From GH45 sp046704385 (GTDB lineage Bacteria; Bacteroidota; Bacteroidia; Bacteroidales; SZUA-534), in NCBI GenBank assembly GCA_046704385.1, contig JBJKSB010000041.1, forward strand, positions 62,001 to 126,000: a stretch of DNA of 64,000 bases. Direction: 5' to 3'. Below the pieces are notes generated by a model. That model made no database searches and was not told where the DNA came from. It worked only from the letters and a program-made list of their open reading frames with translations. Positions 44,611 through 53,764 of this stretch are shown here, in pieces (the stretch's first letter is position 1; each line of letters opens with the position of its first letter). The position numbers were made by a program, and so were the translations under genes.

Positions 44611-45651
44611 ATGGAGGAGCAGAAGAAATTGACAACATTAAAAGAGCTGGGGGAATTCGGGCTGATTGAGAGATTAACCAACGACATTAAACTAAAGCAC
44701 ACCTCATCTGTAAAAGGAGTGGGCGACGATGCCGCAGTTTTGAATCATGATAATAAAGACATTGTAGTTACAACCGACTTACTGGTTGAAGGCATCCATT
44801 TTGATCTGATTTATACACCCATAAAACATTTAGGATATAAAGCCGTGGTGGTTAACTTATCAGATGTGTATGCCATGAATGCAATTCCTAAGCAAATTAC
44901 TGTTTCTATTGCACTATCGGGAAAATTTTCGCTTGAAGCGATTGAGATGCTTTATGAGGGGATTAAAAAAGCCTGTGAAAATTACAATGTTGATTTGGTA
45001 GGTGGAGACACAACAAGTTCTGTTACCGGGATGGCCATCAGTATTACAGCAATTGGTGAGGTTGAAAAAGGAAAAGCAGTTTACCGGAATGGAGCTAAAC
45101 CTGGCGATTTTGTTTGTGTGTCGGGCGATTTGGGTGCCTCCTATGCCGGCCTCCAGGTTTTAAAGCGCGAAAAAGAAGTGTTTATGGTCAACCCGGATTC
45201 ACAACCCGACATGAGTGCTTATGATTATGTGTTGGAACGCCAGCTTAAACCTGAAGCGCGGCACGATATTATCATAGCCCTGAACAAAGCAAACATTGTT
45301 CCTACGGCGATGATTGATATTTCCGATGGCCTTTCTTCTGAGATTATGCACATTTGCAAACAAAGTGATTGCGGGGTCAGAATAGAGGAGAATAAATTAC
45401 CGGTAGATGCGCAAACCATGAATGTTGCCGAAGAATTAAACCTTGATCCTACCTTATTTGCCATGAATGGAGGGGAAGACTATGAATTGCTGTTTACAAT
45501 ATCGAAAGATGATTTAATGGCAATTGCCGAAATAGAAGGCATTTCGATTGTGGGTGAAATTCTGCCAAAAGCAGAGGGTGTAAAACTTTATGGCCGGGCC
45601 GGGGGCAGTACCCAAATTCAGGCCCAGGGATGGAATGCCTATACGCAATAG
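44611..45651 (+). CDS. thiL: thiamine-phosphate kinase
   Basis: 346 residues from the ATG chosen by the promoter. ThiL phosphorylates thiamine phosphate to thiamine diphosphate. Metal and nucleotide motifs are GVGDDAAVLNH, VVTTDLLVEGIHFD, NLSDVYAMNAIP, VDLVGGDTTSS, and AMIDISDGLSSEIMHI, with GGEDYELLFTI near the C-terminus. The family is complete in order and length. It has its own promoter, with no thi operon around it. Confidence 0.94.
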   Translation: MEEQKKLTTLKELGEFGLIERLTNDIKLKHTSSVKGVGDDAAVLNHDNKDIVVTTDLLVEGIHFDLIYTPIKHLGYKAVVVNLSDVYAMNAIPKQITVSIALSGKFSLEAIEMLYEGIKKACENYNVDLVGGDTTSSVTGMAISITAIGEVEKGKAVYRNGAKPGDFVCVSGDLGASYAGLQVLKREKEVFMVNPDSQPDMSAYDYVLERQLKPEARHDIIIALNKANIVPTAMIDISDGLSSEIMHICKQSDCGVRIEENKLPVDAQTMNVAEELNLDPTLFAMNGGEDYELLFTISKDDLMAIAEIEGISIVGEILPKAEGVKLYGRAGGSTQIQAQGWNAYTQ

Positions 45652-45687
45652 TATCTCTTAAGCCGGAGAAAAATTGGTTAAAAAACT

Positions 45688-45741
45688 ACGGACAGGATCC
45701 TTGAACCTCTTTACAGGAAAAGATCTTGTCCGTGAATTTTT
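45688..45741 (+). terminator. long hairpin terminator after thiL
   Basis: ACGGACAGGATC (45688-45699) pairs over 12 bp (one G-T) with GATCTTGTCCGT (45722-45733), followed after GAA by five T. Confidence 0.65.
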
Positions 45742-45758
45742 GTAGGAAAAAACAGTTA

Positions 45759-46133
45759 TTATTTGCTATTTAGTTCCCATTTGATTTTGTTAACATACCA
45801 CAAAACAGCGGATATTAGAAAAACAAAAAATCCGTAAATGGTTGTGTAGAAAGAAATCATAAAGCCATTAATGATTATTTGCGGAGAAACATCAGCAGCT
45901 TCAATTATGGCCTCAAGAGCCAGAACGATACCCAGGATTTGACAGGTTATACCCAATGCTGCATTAGCCACACCTAAAAGCAAAACGGCGTTTATATTCG
46001 TTTTCTTAATTAAGTTGCTTTTTCCAATATATAGTTTTATAAATTGAAAAATGGCCAGGCCCAGCATCACCAATGTTAAAATAAATTGGATCCACCAGCC
46101 AAATTGTGAAAATAATACATCTTTTACCATCAT
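45759..46133 (-). CDS. small MotA/TolQ/ExbB-like membrane protein
   Basis: 124 residues with three hydrophobic helices. The segment from ALEAIIEAADVSPQII to FYTTIYGFFVFLISAVLWY resembles the conserved C-terminal helices of MotA/TolQ/ExbB proton-channel proteins, but the protein is about half the usual length and no ExbD-like partner lies nearby. It could be a minimal relative or a stand-alone membrane protein. It is transcribed toward thiL and away from the LytS gene. Confidence 0.55.
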   Translation of the reverse strand: MMVKDVLFSQFGWWIQFILTLVMLGLAIFQFIKLYIGKSNLIKKTNINAVLLLGVANAALGITCQILGIVLALEAIIEAADVSPQIIINGFMISFYTTIYGFFVFLISAVLWYVNKIKWELNSK

Positions 46134-46359
46134 GATTTTAATATTTTACGGTTCGACTTAATTTTTCTAATCAAATATAAATCATGATTTTATGCTAAGT
46201 TTTTTAAATAGCTTAATGTATAAAATTAACCCATTTATAATTATTTTCCTTATCGATTTGCCGCTTGTCTTGTTAATGACGCAAAACAGCCAACAAATGC
46301 TGCATTTTAGCGAATGGTTATATACTTATTTATTATATGTTGTAAATTTAATCAAAAGA

Positions 46360-46386
46360 AATCCCTGAAGGCTTGCCTCTGGGATT
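46360..46386. repeat. hairpin in the region before the LytS gene
   Basis: AATCCC (46360-46365) and GGGATT (46381-46386) can pair, with an inner AGGC/GCCT. It lies about 50 bases before the histidine-kinase ATG, and the rest of the 299-base gap shows no gene. It could be a leader structure or a terminator remnant. Confidence 0.3.
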
Positions 46387-46432
46387 GCCAATGTTATTAA
46401 TTTTCTTTATTAAAAAGATAATATAAACAGCC

Positions 46433-47476
46433 ATGCGAAAGTTTAACCTGCAAAAAGTAATTCGGATATCTATGCATGTTGCCTTTTGGACTTTTGCCTG
46501 GTTGTTCTTTTTGTTTTATTACAAGCGATACGTTGAGATTAATACCTATACAATAATAGCATCACTAATAAATTTATTAATAGCAATACCAACCGTTTAT
46601 ACATTTAATTATTACCTGATTCCAAGGTTTTTACTAAAAAGCAAATACTGGCAGTTTACCTTATATTCATTTATAGCTATGCTATTGTTTGTTTACTTAC
46701 AGTTGTTAATGACCGTTTTTTTAATACTGTGGTTGTTGAATGCTGAAAGGCAATTGTTCCCGGGAATGATGGATGTACTGCTTTTATTCCTGAATATCTT
46801 TTTTATTGTATTTGTTGCGGTTTCCATCAAGTTTTACAAACGGTGGACAGAAAAAGAACACAGGGCGCAAGCTGTTGAAAAAGAAAAAGTTGAGGCAGAA
46901 TTGCAGATGCTAAAAACGCAAATAAACCCCCATTTTTTATTTAATACTCTGAATAGTATTTATGCCCTGGCGCTGAAAAAGTCTGACCAAACAGCGGAAA
47001 CGGTATTAAAACTTTCCGACTTGCTTGATTATATTTTATATAAAATTGATACGCCGGAAGTACCAATTAGCGACGAGATTCACATTGTCAATAATTACAT
47101 TGAACTTGAAAAAATCAGGTTTGCCGACCGGATGGATATTGATTTTACAGTAGATATAAAGAATAATTTAGTTACCATTCCACCCATGCTTATAATTCCT
47201 TTTGTGGAAAATGCCTTTAAACACGGGGTGGCAAAATCGCTTGATAAATCATGGATTAAAATAGCGCTGGTTGAATCAGATGATTTTATTGAGATTGAAG
47301 TTTCGAATAGTAAGAAGCAAATGGAAGAAAAAGAATCCGGTGCCGGTATTGGAATGGAAAACACATTAAGAAGACTTAAGCTTATTTTCGAAGACAAGTT
47401 TGTTTTTGAAAAAAACGAAAGCCGGAATAAATTTCAAATAAAATTAAAACTACCTAAAAAAATTACCCATGATTAA
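46433..47476 (+). CDS. LytS/YehU-type sensor histidine kinase
   Basis: 347 residues with four membrane helices (about 13-30, 39-60, 74-103, 114-135) and a His_kinase domain: LKTQINPHFLFNTLNSIYAL with His167 as the phosphoacceptor. A short HATPase follows (PPMLIIPFVENAFKHGVAKS and GAGIGMENTLRRLKLIF). No extracytoplasmic sensor domain is visible, so the signal is probably sensed within the membrane. It overlaps its response regulator by 8 bases. Confidence 0.92.
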   Translation: MRKFNLQKVIRISMHVAFWTFAWLFFLFYYKRYVEINTYTIIASLINLLIAIPTVYTFNYYLIPRFLLKSKYWQFTLYSFIAMLLFVYLQLLMTVFLILWLLNAERQLFPGMMDVLLLFLNIFFIVFVAVSIKFYKRWTEKEHRAQAVEKEKVEAELQMLKTQINPHFLFNTLNSIYALALKKSDQTAETVLKLSDLLDYILYKIDTPEVPISDEIHIVNNYIELEKIRFADRMDIDFTVDIKNNLVTIPPMLIIPFVENAFKHGVAKSLDKSWIKIALVESDDFIEIEVSNSKKQMEEKESGAGIGMENTLRRLKLIFEDKFVFEKNESRNKFQIKLKLPKKITHD

Positions 47477-48164
47477 TTGCCTGGTTGTTGATGATGAACC
47501 CCTGGCCAGGGAGGCCCTAATAACACATATGAACAGGTTACCCGACCTGAATCTGGTATTGGAATGTAGTAGTGCTATTGAAGCAATAACAGCATTACGT
47601 AATAACAAAATTGATTTGATTTTCCTGGATATTGAAATGCCCGAACTAAATGGTATAAGTTTTCTTCAAAGCCTGAAGAATGTTCCCGGTATAATTTTTA
47701 CTACGGCCTATCGCAACTATGCAGTGGAGGCTTTCGACCTTGATGTGATAGACTTTTTACTCAAACCCGTTTCGTTTGAACGGTTTTTAAAAGCGATTGA
47801 CAAGTTTTATCAAAGATCTGTTTCAAAACCTTTGTCGATAAATGCAGAAGAACCATCAAAAAGTATAAATGTTAAGGCTGACAGAAAAACGTATAAAATT
47901 GATATTAAGCACATTCAGTATGTTGAAAGCATAAAAGATTATGTAAAAATTGTGTGCAATGATGAAACGATTGTTACCCATGAAACCATTTCAAGTTATG
48001 AAAAACTGTTGGAAAATGAAGGATTTCTTAGAACTCATCGATCATTTTTAGTGGCCATTAACCGAATTATTTCATTCGATGCAGAAACGGTTTACCTGAA
48101 AAACAAGGAACTACCCGTATCACGAACCTATAAACAAAGCGTCCTGGCAAGACTGGAAAAATAA
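47469..48164 (+). CDS. LytTR-family response regulator
   Basis: 231 residues. Receiver domain: VVDDEPLAREAL, phosphorylated Asp54 in LIFLDIEMPELNG, TTAYRNYAVEAF and FLLKPVSFERF. The C-terminal LytTR DNA-binding domain (about 135-231) has KTYKIDIKHIQYVESIKDYV and FLRTHRSFLVAINRI. It pairs with the overlapping LytS gene. Target genes are not known; the adjacent nickel superoxide dismutase gene is convergent, not in the operon. Confidence 0.93.
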   Translation: MINCLVVDDEPLAREALITHMNRLPDLNLVLECSSAIEAITALRNNKIDLIFLDIEMPELNGISFLQSLKNVPGIIFTTAYRNYAVEAFDLDVIDFLLKPVSFERFLKAIDKFYQRSVSKPLSINAEEPSKSINVKADRKTYKIDIKHIQYVESIKDYVKIVCNDETIVTHETISSYEKLLENEGFLRTHRSFLVAINRIISFDAETVYLKNKELPVSRTYKQSVLARLEK

Positions 48165-48189
48165 AATTCCGGAACCGGATTTGCCGGAA
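48157..48189 (-). terminator. terminator for the nickel superoxide dismutase gene
   Basis: TTCCGG (48167-48172) pairs with CCGGAA (48184-48189); read leftward it is followed by TTTTATTTTT. It overlaps the last codons of the LytTR gene. Confidence 0.55.
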
Positions 48190-48213
48190 CTTTATATAAT
48201 AAAAGCCGAAAAA

Positions 48214-48684
48214 TCAATGGTCGTGATTATCAAAATAAGAGTGTTCAAAACGAAGAACAGCTTCTTTCAACTTACTGATATAAGCTTCGTCTGTTGATTG
48301 CTTCGCCTTCATAGCAAAAACAGCAATATTGTGTAAAGCGGTTAGTTGTTCAATATACACAGCGTATTTTTCTTTTTCAGATTCATCAACAGGTTTTATC
48401 TGCTGACACATAAAATATTGCGAAACAATATCCTGTATTTTGTTGGCGTGTTCTTCCTTATTGTTTATCCAACGTATCAACTGATTGTAATTGATTTTTT
48501 CTTCTCCTTCAAGCGACTTAATCATCACCATACTTTTTTCGATCGTGGTGATATCTTCATAAATTAAAGCTATGCGTAAAGAGTCATTATAAATGCCACA
48601 GGGAATCTCACAATGAGCCCTGCTAATGTAGCCGGATAATACTAATCCAACCATTAAAGCCGAAACGATTATTGTCTTTTTCAT
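48214..48684 (-). CDS. sodN: nickel superoxide dismutase with a signal peptide
   Basis: 156 residues from the ATG at 48684. A signal peptide (1-23) ends SRA, and the mature chain would begin HCEIPCGIYNDSL, the nickel hook H-C-x-x-P-C-G-x-Y of Ni-SOD. His1, Cys2 and Cys6 bind Ni, and Tyr9 is kept; position 3 is Glu instead of Asp. Further Ni-SOD blocks are LIRWINNKEEHANKI (the equivalent of R-x-x-x-x-KEQRA) and YFMCQQIKP. Other Ni-SODs are trimmed by a SodX protease; no sodX lies near, and signal peptidase would expose His1 here. The enzyme should act in the periplasm, dismutating superoxide. His in a tail (DNHDH) may help bind metal. Confidence 0.88.
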   Translation of the reverse strand: MKKTIIVSALMVGLVLSGYISRAHCEIPCGIYNDSLRIALIYEDITTIEKSMVMIKSLEGEEKINYNQLIRWINNKEEHANKIQDIVSQYFMCQQIKPVDESEKEKYAVYIEQLTALHNIAVFAMKAKQSTDEAYISKLKEAVLRFEHSYFDNHDH

Positions 48685-48727
48685 AATGTAATATTTAGGT
48701 TGGTAATACATTCCCTAAATACAAATT

Positions 48728-48741
48728 ACCATTATAATGGT
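48728..48741. promoter_or_regulatory. perfect palindrome upstream of sodN
   Basis: ACCATTATAATGGT is a 14-base perfect palindrome 44-57 bases before the sodN ATG, and it runs into a second palindrome, GGTTTAAACC. The ATTATAAT core resembles Fur/PerR-family boxes, making it a candidate metal- or redox-responsive operator. Confidence 0.45.
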
Positions 48742-48763
48742 TTAAACCAATAAATAAATAAAA

Positions 48764-48785
48764 ACGGCCGCCCCAAGGCAGCCGT
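48764..48785 (-). terminator. terminator of the lipoprotein gene at 48810
   Basis: ACGGC-x-GCC pairs with GGC-x-GCCGT around CCAA; read leftward it is followed by TTTTTATTTATT. Confidence 0.7.
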
Positions 48786-48809
48786 CGTCTCTAACCAATA
48801 AAAAATTAA

Positions 48810-49919
48810 CTATTTAAATTCAACTTTCAATTGACTGATATTAAGCGGATTATGTGGGCTTAACAACTGTATATTGCTTACAAGCTGGTTGTAATCACCC
48901 GAAGGAGCAATTCCCCCTTGAATAAATCCATTGTTATTAAAAAATCCTGGTGCATCAGCATTTGTTAATAATAAACTTATGGCAGTACTATCCGGATAAA
49001 AACCTTGTGTATTATATACATATTCACGCAGTTGACCGGAAAGCACGTTTTTGATGGAATTATCTTCAAGTAGTACCTTCCTGTCTGTTTCGTCAAGCGT
49101 GCTAATGGGTAATCCAACTTCGGCCACACCAATATTTTTGGTTTGGTTCGCTGAAGCAACAAATGCCCAATCGAATCCAACGGGTTCTTCCAGAATGAGC
49201 CAGGCATCAGGATGATTGGAATTACCGAAAACATCAACTACATCACCATTTTTTCCCACAAACATTTTCAAATTATCAAGGTGAAACCTATCGGCATAAT
49301 CCTGTCCCCATTGTGAAATATATACTGTCATTTCCTGGGAATAACCATTTTCGCCGGCTTCGGAATAATCTACACGAAACAGAGTGTTTTTCATACTTAG
49401 TAAACTTGTAGTATCCCAATTTTTGGGACATAATATGGCAATACCTTTAACGGGACTCTCATTCCAGAAAACCTCCAGGGCCTTGCCGCCGTCATCATTA
49501 CCTTCAGAATTAGCATCTGTAATAGTCAGCTGGAATTCCCAGGTTTTACCATCGAACTCAGAATTTGAAACAATAATTACGTTTTTTGTCAGACCATCAT
49601 CATCACTAACATATGAAAATTCCATAGGTTTGTTCAGGCCATAAGTACTTATGCTTTTCATAATATCCTGAATAAGGTCGGAGGCCGATTCTCCAACATA
49701 TATAAAATTATTTAAATGCTGGTAAATTTCTTTTCCAGACAAATCAGCACTCGCACTTTTTCGACTGATTGTCTGACTAAGTGATGGGGGGATATCTACT
49801 TTAAATGTTGTCGGAAATCCTGAGTTGATTTTATTGTTTGCTGGATCTTTTAAGCATCCTTGAAAAATGATAAACGAACCAGCAATCAAAAAACTGACAA
49901 AAGAATATTTAAGTTTCAT
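48810..49919 (-). CDS. lipoprotein of unknown function
   Basis: 369 residues; lipobox FQGC at Cys22. The mature part has no recognised family. It contains KEIYQHLNNFIYVGESASD, then a large beta-rich domain (WEFQLTITDANSEGND, MTVYISQWGQDYADRF), and ends with KVEFK. The composition suggests a secreted beta protein. The gene faces the ABC operon divergently across 345 bases. Confidence 0.65.
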   Translation of the reverse strand: MKLKYSFVSFLIAGSFIIFQGCLKDPANNKINSGFPTTFKVDIPPSLSQTISRKSASADLSGKEIYQHLNNFIYVGESASDLIQDIMKSISTYGLNKPMEFSYVSDDDGLTKNVIIVSNSEFDGKTWEFQLTITDANSEGNDDGGKALEVFWNESPVKGIAILCPKNWDTTSLLSMKNTLFRVDYSEAGENGYSQEMTVYISQWGQDYADRFHLDNLKMFVGKNGDVVDVFGNSNHPDAWLILEEPVGFDWAFVASANQTKNIGVAEVGLPISTLDETDRKVLLEDNSIKNVLSGQLREYVYNTQGFYPDSTAISLLLTNADAPGFFNNNGFIQGGIAPSGDYNQLVSNIQLLSPHNPLNISQLKVEFK

Positions 49920-50264
49920 ATGTGTGTTATTTAAGTTTTTTGTTGCTTTCTACGGAATCGCCAACCATAAGTTTCTTTAGGTATTGTAAGGTCGGTTTTT
50001 ATTAATTAACTAATTTTGCATAAAATCGCTTTTTATTACGTTATGGAATAATAAAGGATTTTACTCAAAATAGTTAACACATATATTTAACTATGACAAA
50101 TTGTGACATTCTTTAACATAAAAATGACCCATGCCGGGATTTACCGTTTTATTTTTGCACGGTTTATAATAATGAATAACAGAACTTAAATATTGATAAA
50201 ATAATTAAAATGTAACTTCTTTAATAAAGAAGCGTCTATAATCCAAACATCAACCTTAAAACCA
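49920..50264. other. divergent region before the export operon
   Basis: 345 bases without a gene. On the rightward strand TATTTTTG at 50150-50157 is an exact TAnnTTTG, giving the ABC operon a leader of about 100 bases. No clear -33 element or strong hairpin was seen. Confidence 0.45.
50150..50157 (+). promoter_or_regulatory. predicted -7 element of the ABC export operon
   Basis: TATTTTTG, an exact TAnnTTTG match about 107 bases before the ATPase ATG. Confidence 0.45.
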
Positions 50265-50966
50265 ATGGTACGAATTGAAAAACTACACAAATCCTATGTA
50301 ACTGGCGCAAACAGTTTACACGTTTTAAAAGGAATCGATCTTGAAATTGCAGCGGGTGAAATGGTGTCAATCATGGGCAGTTCCGGATCAGGAAAATCAA
50401 CCCTGTTAAATATTGTTGGAATACTTGATAATTATGATTCCGGGAATTATTATTTAAACGGAGAACTTATCAAAAACATGAACGAAACCAAAGCGGCCGT
50501 TCACAGAAACCGCACCCTGGGTTTTGTTTTTCAGCAATTTAACCTTATTTCGTTTAAGAATGCCCTCGAAAATGTAGCCTTACCTTTGTATTACCAAAAA
50601 ATAAGCAGGAAAAAGAGGAACCTGATCGCCATGGAGTACCTGGATAAAATGGGACTTAAAGAGTGGGCACTTCATATGCCCAATGAATTATCCGGTGGTC
50701 AGAAACAACGTATCGCAATTGCTCGTTCATTAATTTCAAAACCGAAAGTTATTTTAGCCGACGAACCTACCGGAGCACTTGACACAACCACTTCATATGA
50801 AGTAATGGATATTATGAAAGAAATTAACAGTGAAGGTATTACGGTTATTATAGTGACCCACGAGCACGATATCGCAGAAATGACAAATCGTGTCATCAGG
50901 CTTAAGGATGGAATCATTGAATCGAATATTAAAAACGGAGCTAAAAAAGCCTTAAGCCATGTTTGA
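50265..50966 (+). CDS. MacB/LolD-type ABC transporter ATPase
   Basis: 233 residues, one complete ATPase: Walker A GSSGSGKST (38-46), Q-loop VFQQFNL, signature LSGGQKQRIAIARSL, Walker B VILADEPTGALD, and switch His in VTHEHD. The sequence belongs to the MacB/LolD/FtsE group that drives mechanotransmission exporters. It overlaps the first permease by 8 bases. As the only ATPase in the operon it must serve all four permeases. Confidence 0.95.
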   Translation: MVRIEKLHKSYVTGANSLHVLKGIDLEIAAGEMVSIMGSSGSGKSTLLNIVGILDNYDSGNYYLNGELIKNMNETKAAVHRNRTLGFVFQQFNLISFKNALENVALPLYYQKISRKKRNLIAMEYLDKMGLKEWALHMPNELSGGQKQRIAIARSLISKPKVILADEPTGALDTTTSYEVMDIMKEINSEGITVIIVTHEHDIAEMTNRVIRLKDGIIESNIKNGAKKALSHV

Positions 50967-52230
50967 TTTAGACAAGTGGCAGGAAATTCTTGGAACTTTA
51001 AGCAAGAATAAACTCCGTACTTTTTTAACCTCATTTAGTGTAGCGTGGGGTATTTTAATGCTTATTATCTTGTTGGGTGCTGGTAAGGGTTTGCAAAATG
51101 CCGTGATGAGAAATTTTGAAAGCAATGCAAAAAATGCGGTTTGGATTTCGGGAGGAAGGACCAGCATGGAGCACAAGGGATTAGGTACCAACCGGCCAAT
51201 TCAGCTCACAAATCAGGATTATGAAATAATTCGCGATCAAATAGCCGGGATCGACCACATCTCTCCCCAATTTAATATTTGGGGTGGTACCCAGGTAAGT
51301 TATGGTAATGAATTTGGCAATTTTACGGTTCAGTGTGTACTTCCCGGACACCAGCCCATTGAGGGCTCAAAAGTACTCGAAGGACGATATTTAAATGAAA
51401 TAGATATAAAACACCGACGAAAAGTTGTTGTGGTCGGAGTAGAAACCCAAAAAGCCCTTTTTAAGAAAGTTGATCCGATTGGTCAATACATTAAAATTAA
51501 CAAGATACCATTTCAGGTGGTTGGAGTTTATTCCGACGGAAACCGTTACGAAGATCGACGAGTTGTTTTGCCTTTTTCTGCAGCACAGGAAATTTTTAAT
51601 GGAGGAGTTAAAGTATCAACAATAGGAATAACTACCGGAGATGCAAATGTGGAGCAGTCGGAGGCCATTGAAAAGAACATTCGAAAAAAACTGTCGCTTC
51701 AGCATAATTTTAACGCTGAAGACAAATCAGCAGTTGACATTTATAACACGTTAAAAGATTACGAACAAACACAAAAAGTTTTTTCTGGTATCCGGATGTT
51801 TATCTGGCTGATAGGTATAGGCACTTTAATTGCTGGAATCGTGGGCATTGGCAACATAATGCTGATAGTGGTGAAGGAACGTACCCGCGAAATCGGTGTT
51901 CGCAAGGCTTTGGGGGCTACTCCTTATTCTGTCGTAAGTTTAATTATTTCGGAGGCTGTATTTATCACCACCATTGCAGGATATGTTGGAATGGTAATAG
52001 GTATAGCCATAATGGAAGGGGTCGATTATTTGGTGGATCAGAGTATTGCTAATGCTCCTCAAACAACGGATGCTGCCGGACAGGCCGTTGTTTTCCTGAA
52101 TCCGAATGTTGATATAGGAATTGCCTTAGGGGCTACCATATTACTGATTGTTAGTGGCGCTTTAGCTGGATTGATCCCAGCAATAAGGGCAGCTCGTATC
52201 CGGCCGATTGAAGCCTTGCGGTATGAATAA
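50959..52230 (+). CDS. MacB-type ABC permease, copy A
   Basis: 423 residues: an N-terminal helix (KNKLRTFLTSFSVAWGILML), a periplasmic MacB-core domain (about 50-270), and three C-terminal FtsX helices starting near LIGIGTLIAGIVGIGNIML, with VKERTREIGVRKALGA as the coupling region. It is most like the third permease (53809) and forms the first half of an A-B pair with the next gene. Macrolides, peptides or lipoproteins are possible substrates; this cannot be told. Confidence 0.93.
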   Translation: MFDLDKWQEILGTLSKNKLRTFLTSFSVAWGILMLIILLGAGKGLQNAVMRNFESNAKNAVWISGGRTSMEHKGLGTNRPIQLTNQDYEIIRDQIAGIDHISPQFNIWGGTQVSYGNEFGNFTVQCVLPGHQPIEGSKVLEGRYLNEIDIKHRRKVVVVGVETQKALFKKVDPIGQYIKINKIPFQVVGVYSDGNRYEDRRVVLPFSAAQEIFNGGVKVSTIGITTGDANVEQSEAIEKNIRKKLSLQHNFNAEDKSAVDIYNTLKDYEQTQKVFSGIRMFIWLIGIGTLIAGIVGIGNIMLIVVKERTREIGVRKALGATPYSVVSLIISEAVFITTIAGYVGMVIGIAIMEGVDYLVDQSIANAPQTTDAAGQAVVFLNPNVDIGIALGATILLIVSGALAGLIPAIRAARIRPIEALRYE

Positions 52231-52282
52231 ACTGAATATTAATTACCCAAAATAAAAATTACACAGATTAACCCTAAAAACA

Positions 52283-53539
52283 ATGTTTGATGTAGAACTA
52301 TATAAAGAAATCTGGCAGGCAATTACCAAAAACAAATTGCGATCGATTCTTACCGCATTTGGTGTATTTTGGGGATTGTTTATGCTTATTGCTCTTTCCG
52401 GAGCGGGCAATGGCCTTCAGAATGGGATTACACACCAGTTTGAGGGATTTGCCACCAATGCAGCATTTATGTGGTCGCAAAACACCACCGTGCCCTATAA
52501 AGGATTTAAAAAAGGGCGGGGTTGGAATATGGATAATGGCGACATGGAAGCCATTATTAAAAACGTTCCTGAGTTGGAATACCTGGTACCCCGTCTTCAG
52601 GGATGGAGACAAAATACACCGAACAACACCATGTACAAAGACAAATACGGAACGTTTATACTGAATGGTGATTATCCCGCGTTAGCTAAAGTAGAACCAT
52701 TTAAAATGACAAAAGGGAGATTTTTAAATGAAATAGATATTCGGGAAAACCGAAAAGTTTGTGTAATTGGGCCAAGGGTTGAGGAAATTTTATTTAAAAA
52801 AGGAGAAAATCCGGTTGGGGAGTACATACGTGTATCGGGAGTATATTTTCAGATAATCGGGGTTTTTGATGTTAACAACAACATTTCGTTTGGATATGAC
52901 AAACGTAAGGCGATTCACATTCCGTTTACCACCTTGCAAACGGCCTTTAATTATGGCGATGTGGTACACTTCCTTTCTTTCACGGCAAAAAAGAACGTTC
53001 CGGTTTCGCAGGTTGAGGATAAAATTATAAGCATCTTAAAAAAGCGACATGATATTTCTCCACTGGACAATGAGGCCGTGGGTCATGTAAATATTGAAAG
53101 GCAATTTAAGATTATGAGCAACCTGTTTTTGGGAATTAGGATACTTATCTACATTGTTGGATTAGGAACTTTATTGGCCGGTGTAATCGGAATTAGCAAC
53201 ATCATGCTTGTAATTGTTAAAGAGCGCACACAGGAAATAGGAATTAAAAGAGCCCTGGGCGCAACCCCTTTCAGCATCATTCGGCAAATCATTATGGAGT
53301 CGGTATTTTTAACAACCGCAGCGGGTTATGTGGGACTGGTTCTTGGAATTTTATTAAATGAAGGACTGGGTTTGGTTATGGCACAAAATCCGGATAATAT
53401 ATTTTTAAATCCGCAAATCGATTTAAAGTCAGGAATTAATTCCTTATTAATTTTAGTTGTTGCCGGAGCTCTGGCCGGGCTTTTGCCGGCAAACAGAGCA
53501 GTAAGGGTAAAACCGATTGATGCCATTAGAGAAGAGTAA
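52283..53539 (+). CDS. MacB-type ABC permease, copy B
   Basis: 418 residues with the same plan as its neighbour: first helix in KNKLRSILTAFGVFWGLFML, periplasmic core, FtsX helices from LGTLLAGVIGISNIMLVIV, and coupling motif ERTQEIGIKRALGATPF. It has ATNAAFMWSQNTTVPYKGF near residue 55, a variant shared only with the fourth permease (55060), marking the B type. A 52-base gap separates it from copy A. The following 269 bases carry a truncated four-helix-bundle gene. Confidence 0.93.
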   Translation: MFDVELYKEIWQAITKNKLRSILTAFGVFWGLFMLIALSGAGNGLQNGITHQFEGFATNAAFMWSQNTTVPYKGFKKGRGWNMDNGDMEAIIKNVPELEYLVPRLQGWRQNTPNNTMYKDKYGTFILNGDYPALAKVEPFKMTKGRFLNEIDIRENRKVCVIGPRVEEILFKKGENPVGEYIRVSGVYFQIIGVFDVNNNISFGYDKRKAIHIPFTTLQTAFNYGDVVHFLSFTAKKNVPVSQVEDKIISILKKRHDISPLDNEAVGHVNIERQFKIMSNLFLGIRILIYIVGLGTLLAGVIGISNIMLVIVKERTQEIGIKRALGATPFSIIRQIIMESVFLTTAAGYVGLVLGILLNEGLGLVMAQNPDNIFLNPQIDLKSGINSLLILVVAGALAGLLPANRAVRVKPIDAIREE

Positions 53540-53626
53540 ATAAAGTGAATTAAAATTATAAGAGTGAGCTAAAGTTGGGCGTTTTAGTATATGACGAAAA
53601 TAAGAACATTATAAAAACGATTTCAA

Positions 53627-53764
53627 ATGGACAATAAGGAATTTAGCAGGAATTTAGAAATACGAACAAGAAAATTTGCTGTTAGTATTATAAAATTATC
53701 TTCTTCAATACCGAATTCTTTAGAGGGAAAAGTGGTAAGAAATCAGATTACAAATAAAACTTAA
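53627..53764 (+). pseudogene. truncated four-helix-bundle (23S rRNA intervening-sequence-type) protein
   Basis: A 45-codon frame reading MDNKEFSRNLEIRTRKFAVS and then IIKLSSSIPNSLEGKVVRNQ. This matches the first two helices of S23/four-helix-bundle proteins (E-x-RT-x-x-FA...II-x-L, IPN-x-x-E-x-x-V-x-x-Q). Full-length members continue with GTSIGANYREA and two more helices to about 120 residues; here a TAA follows NKT immediately before that block, and no other frame carries the rest. It sits between the two permease cassettes. A short functional peptide is possible but unlikely. Confidence 0.6.
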
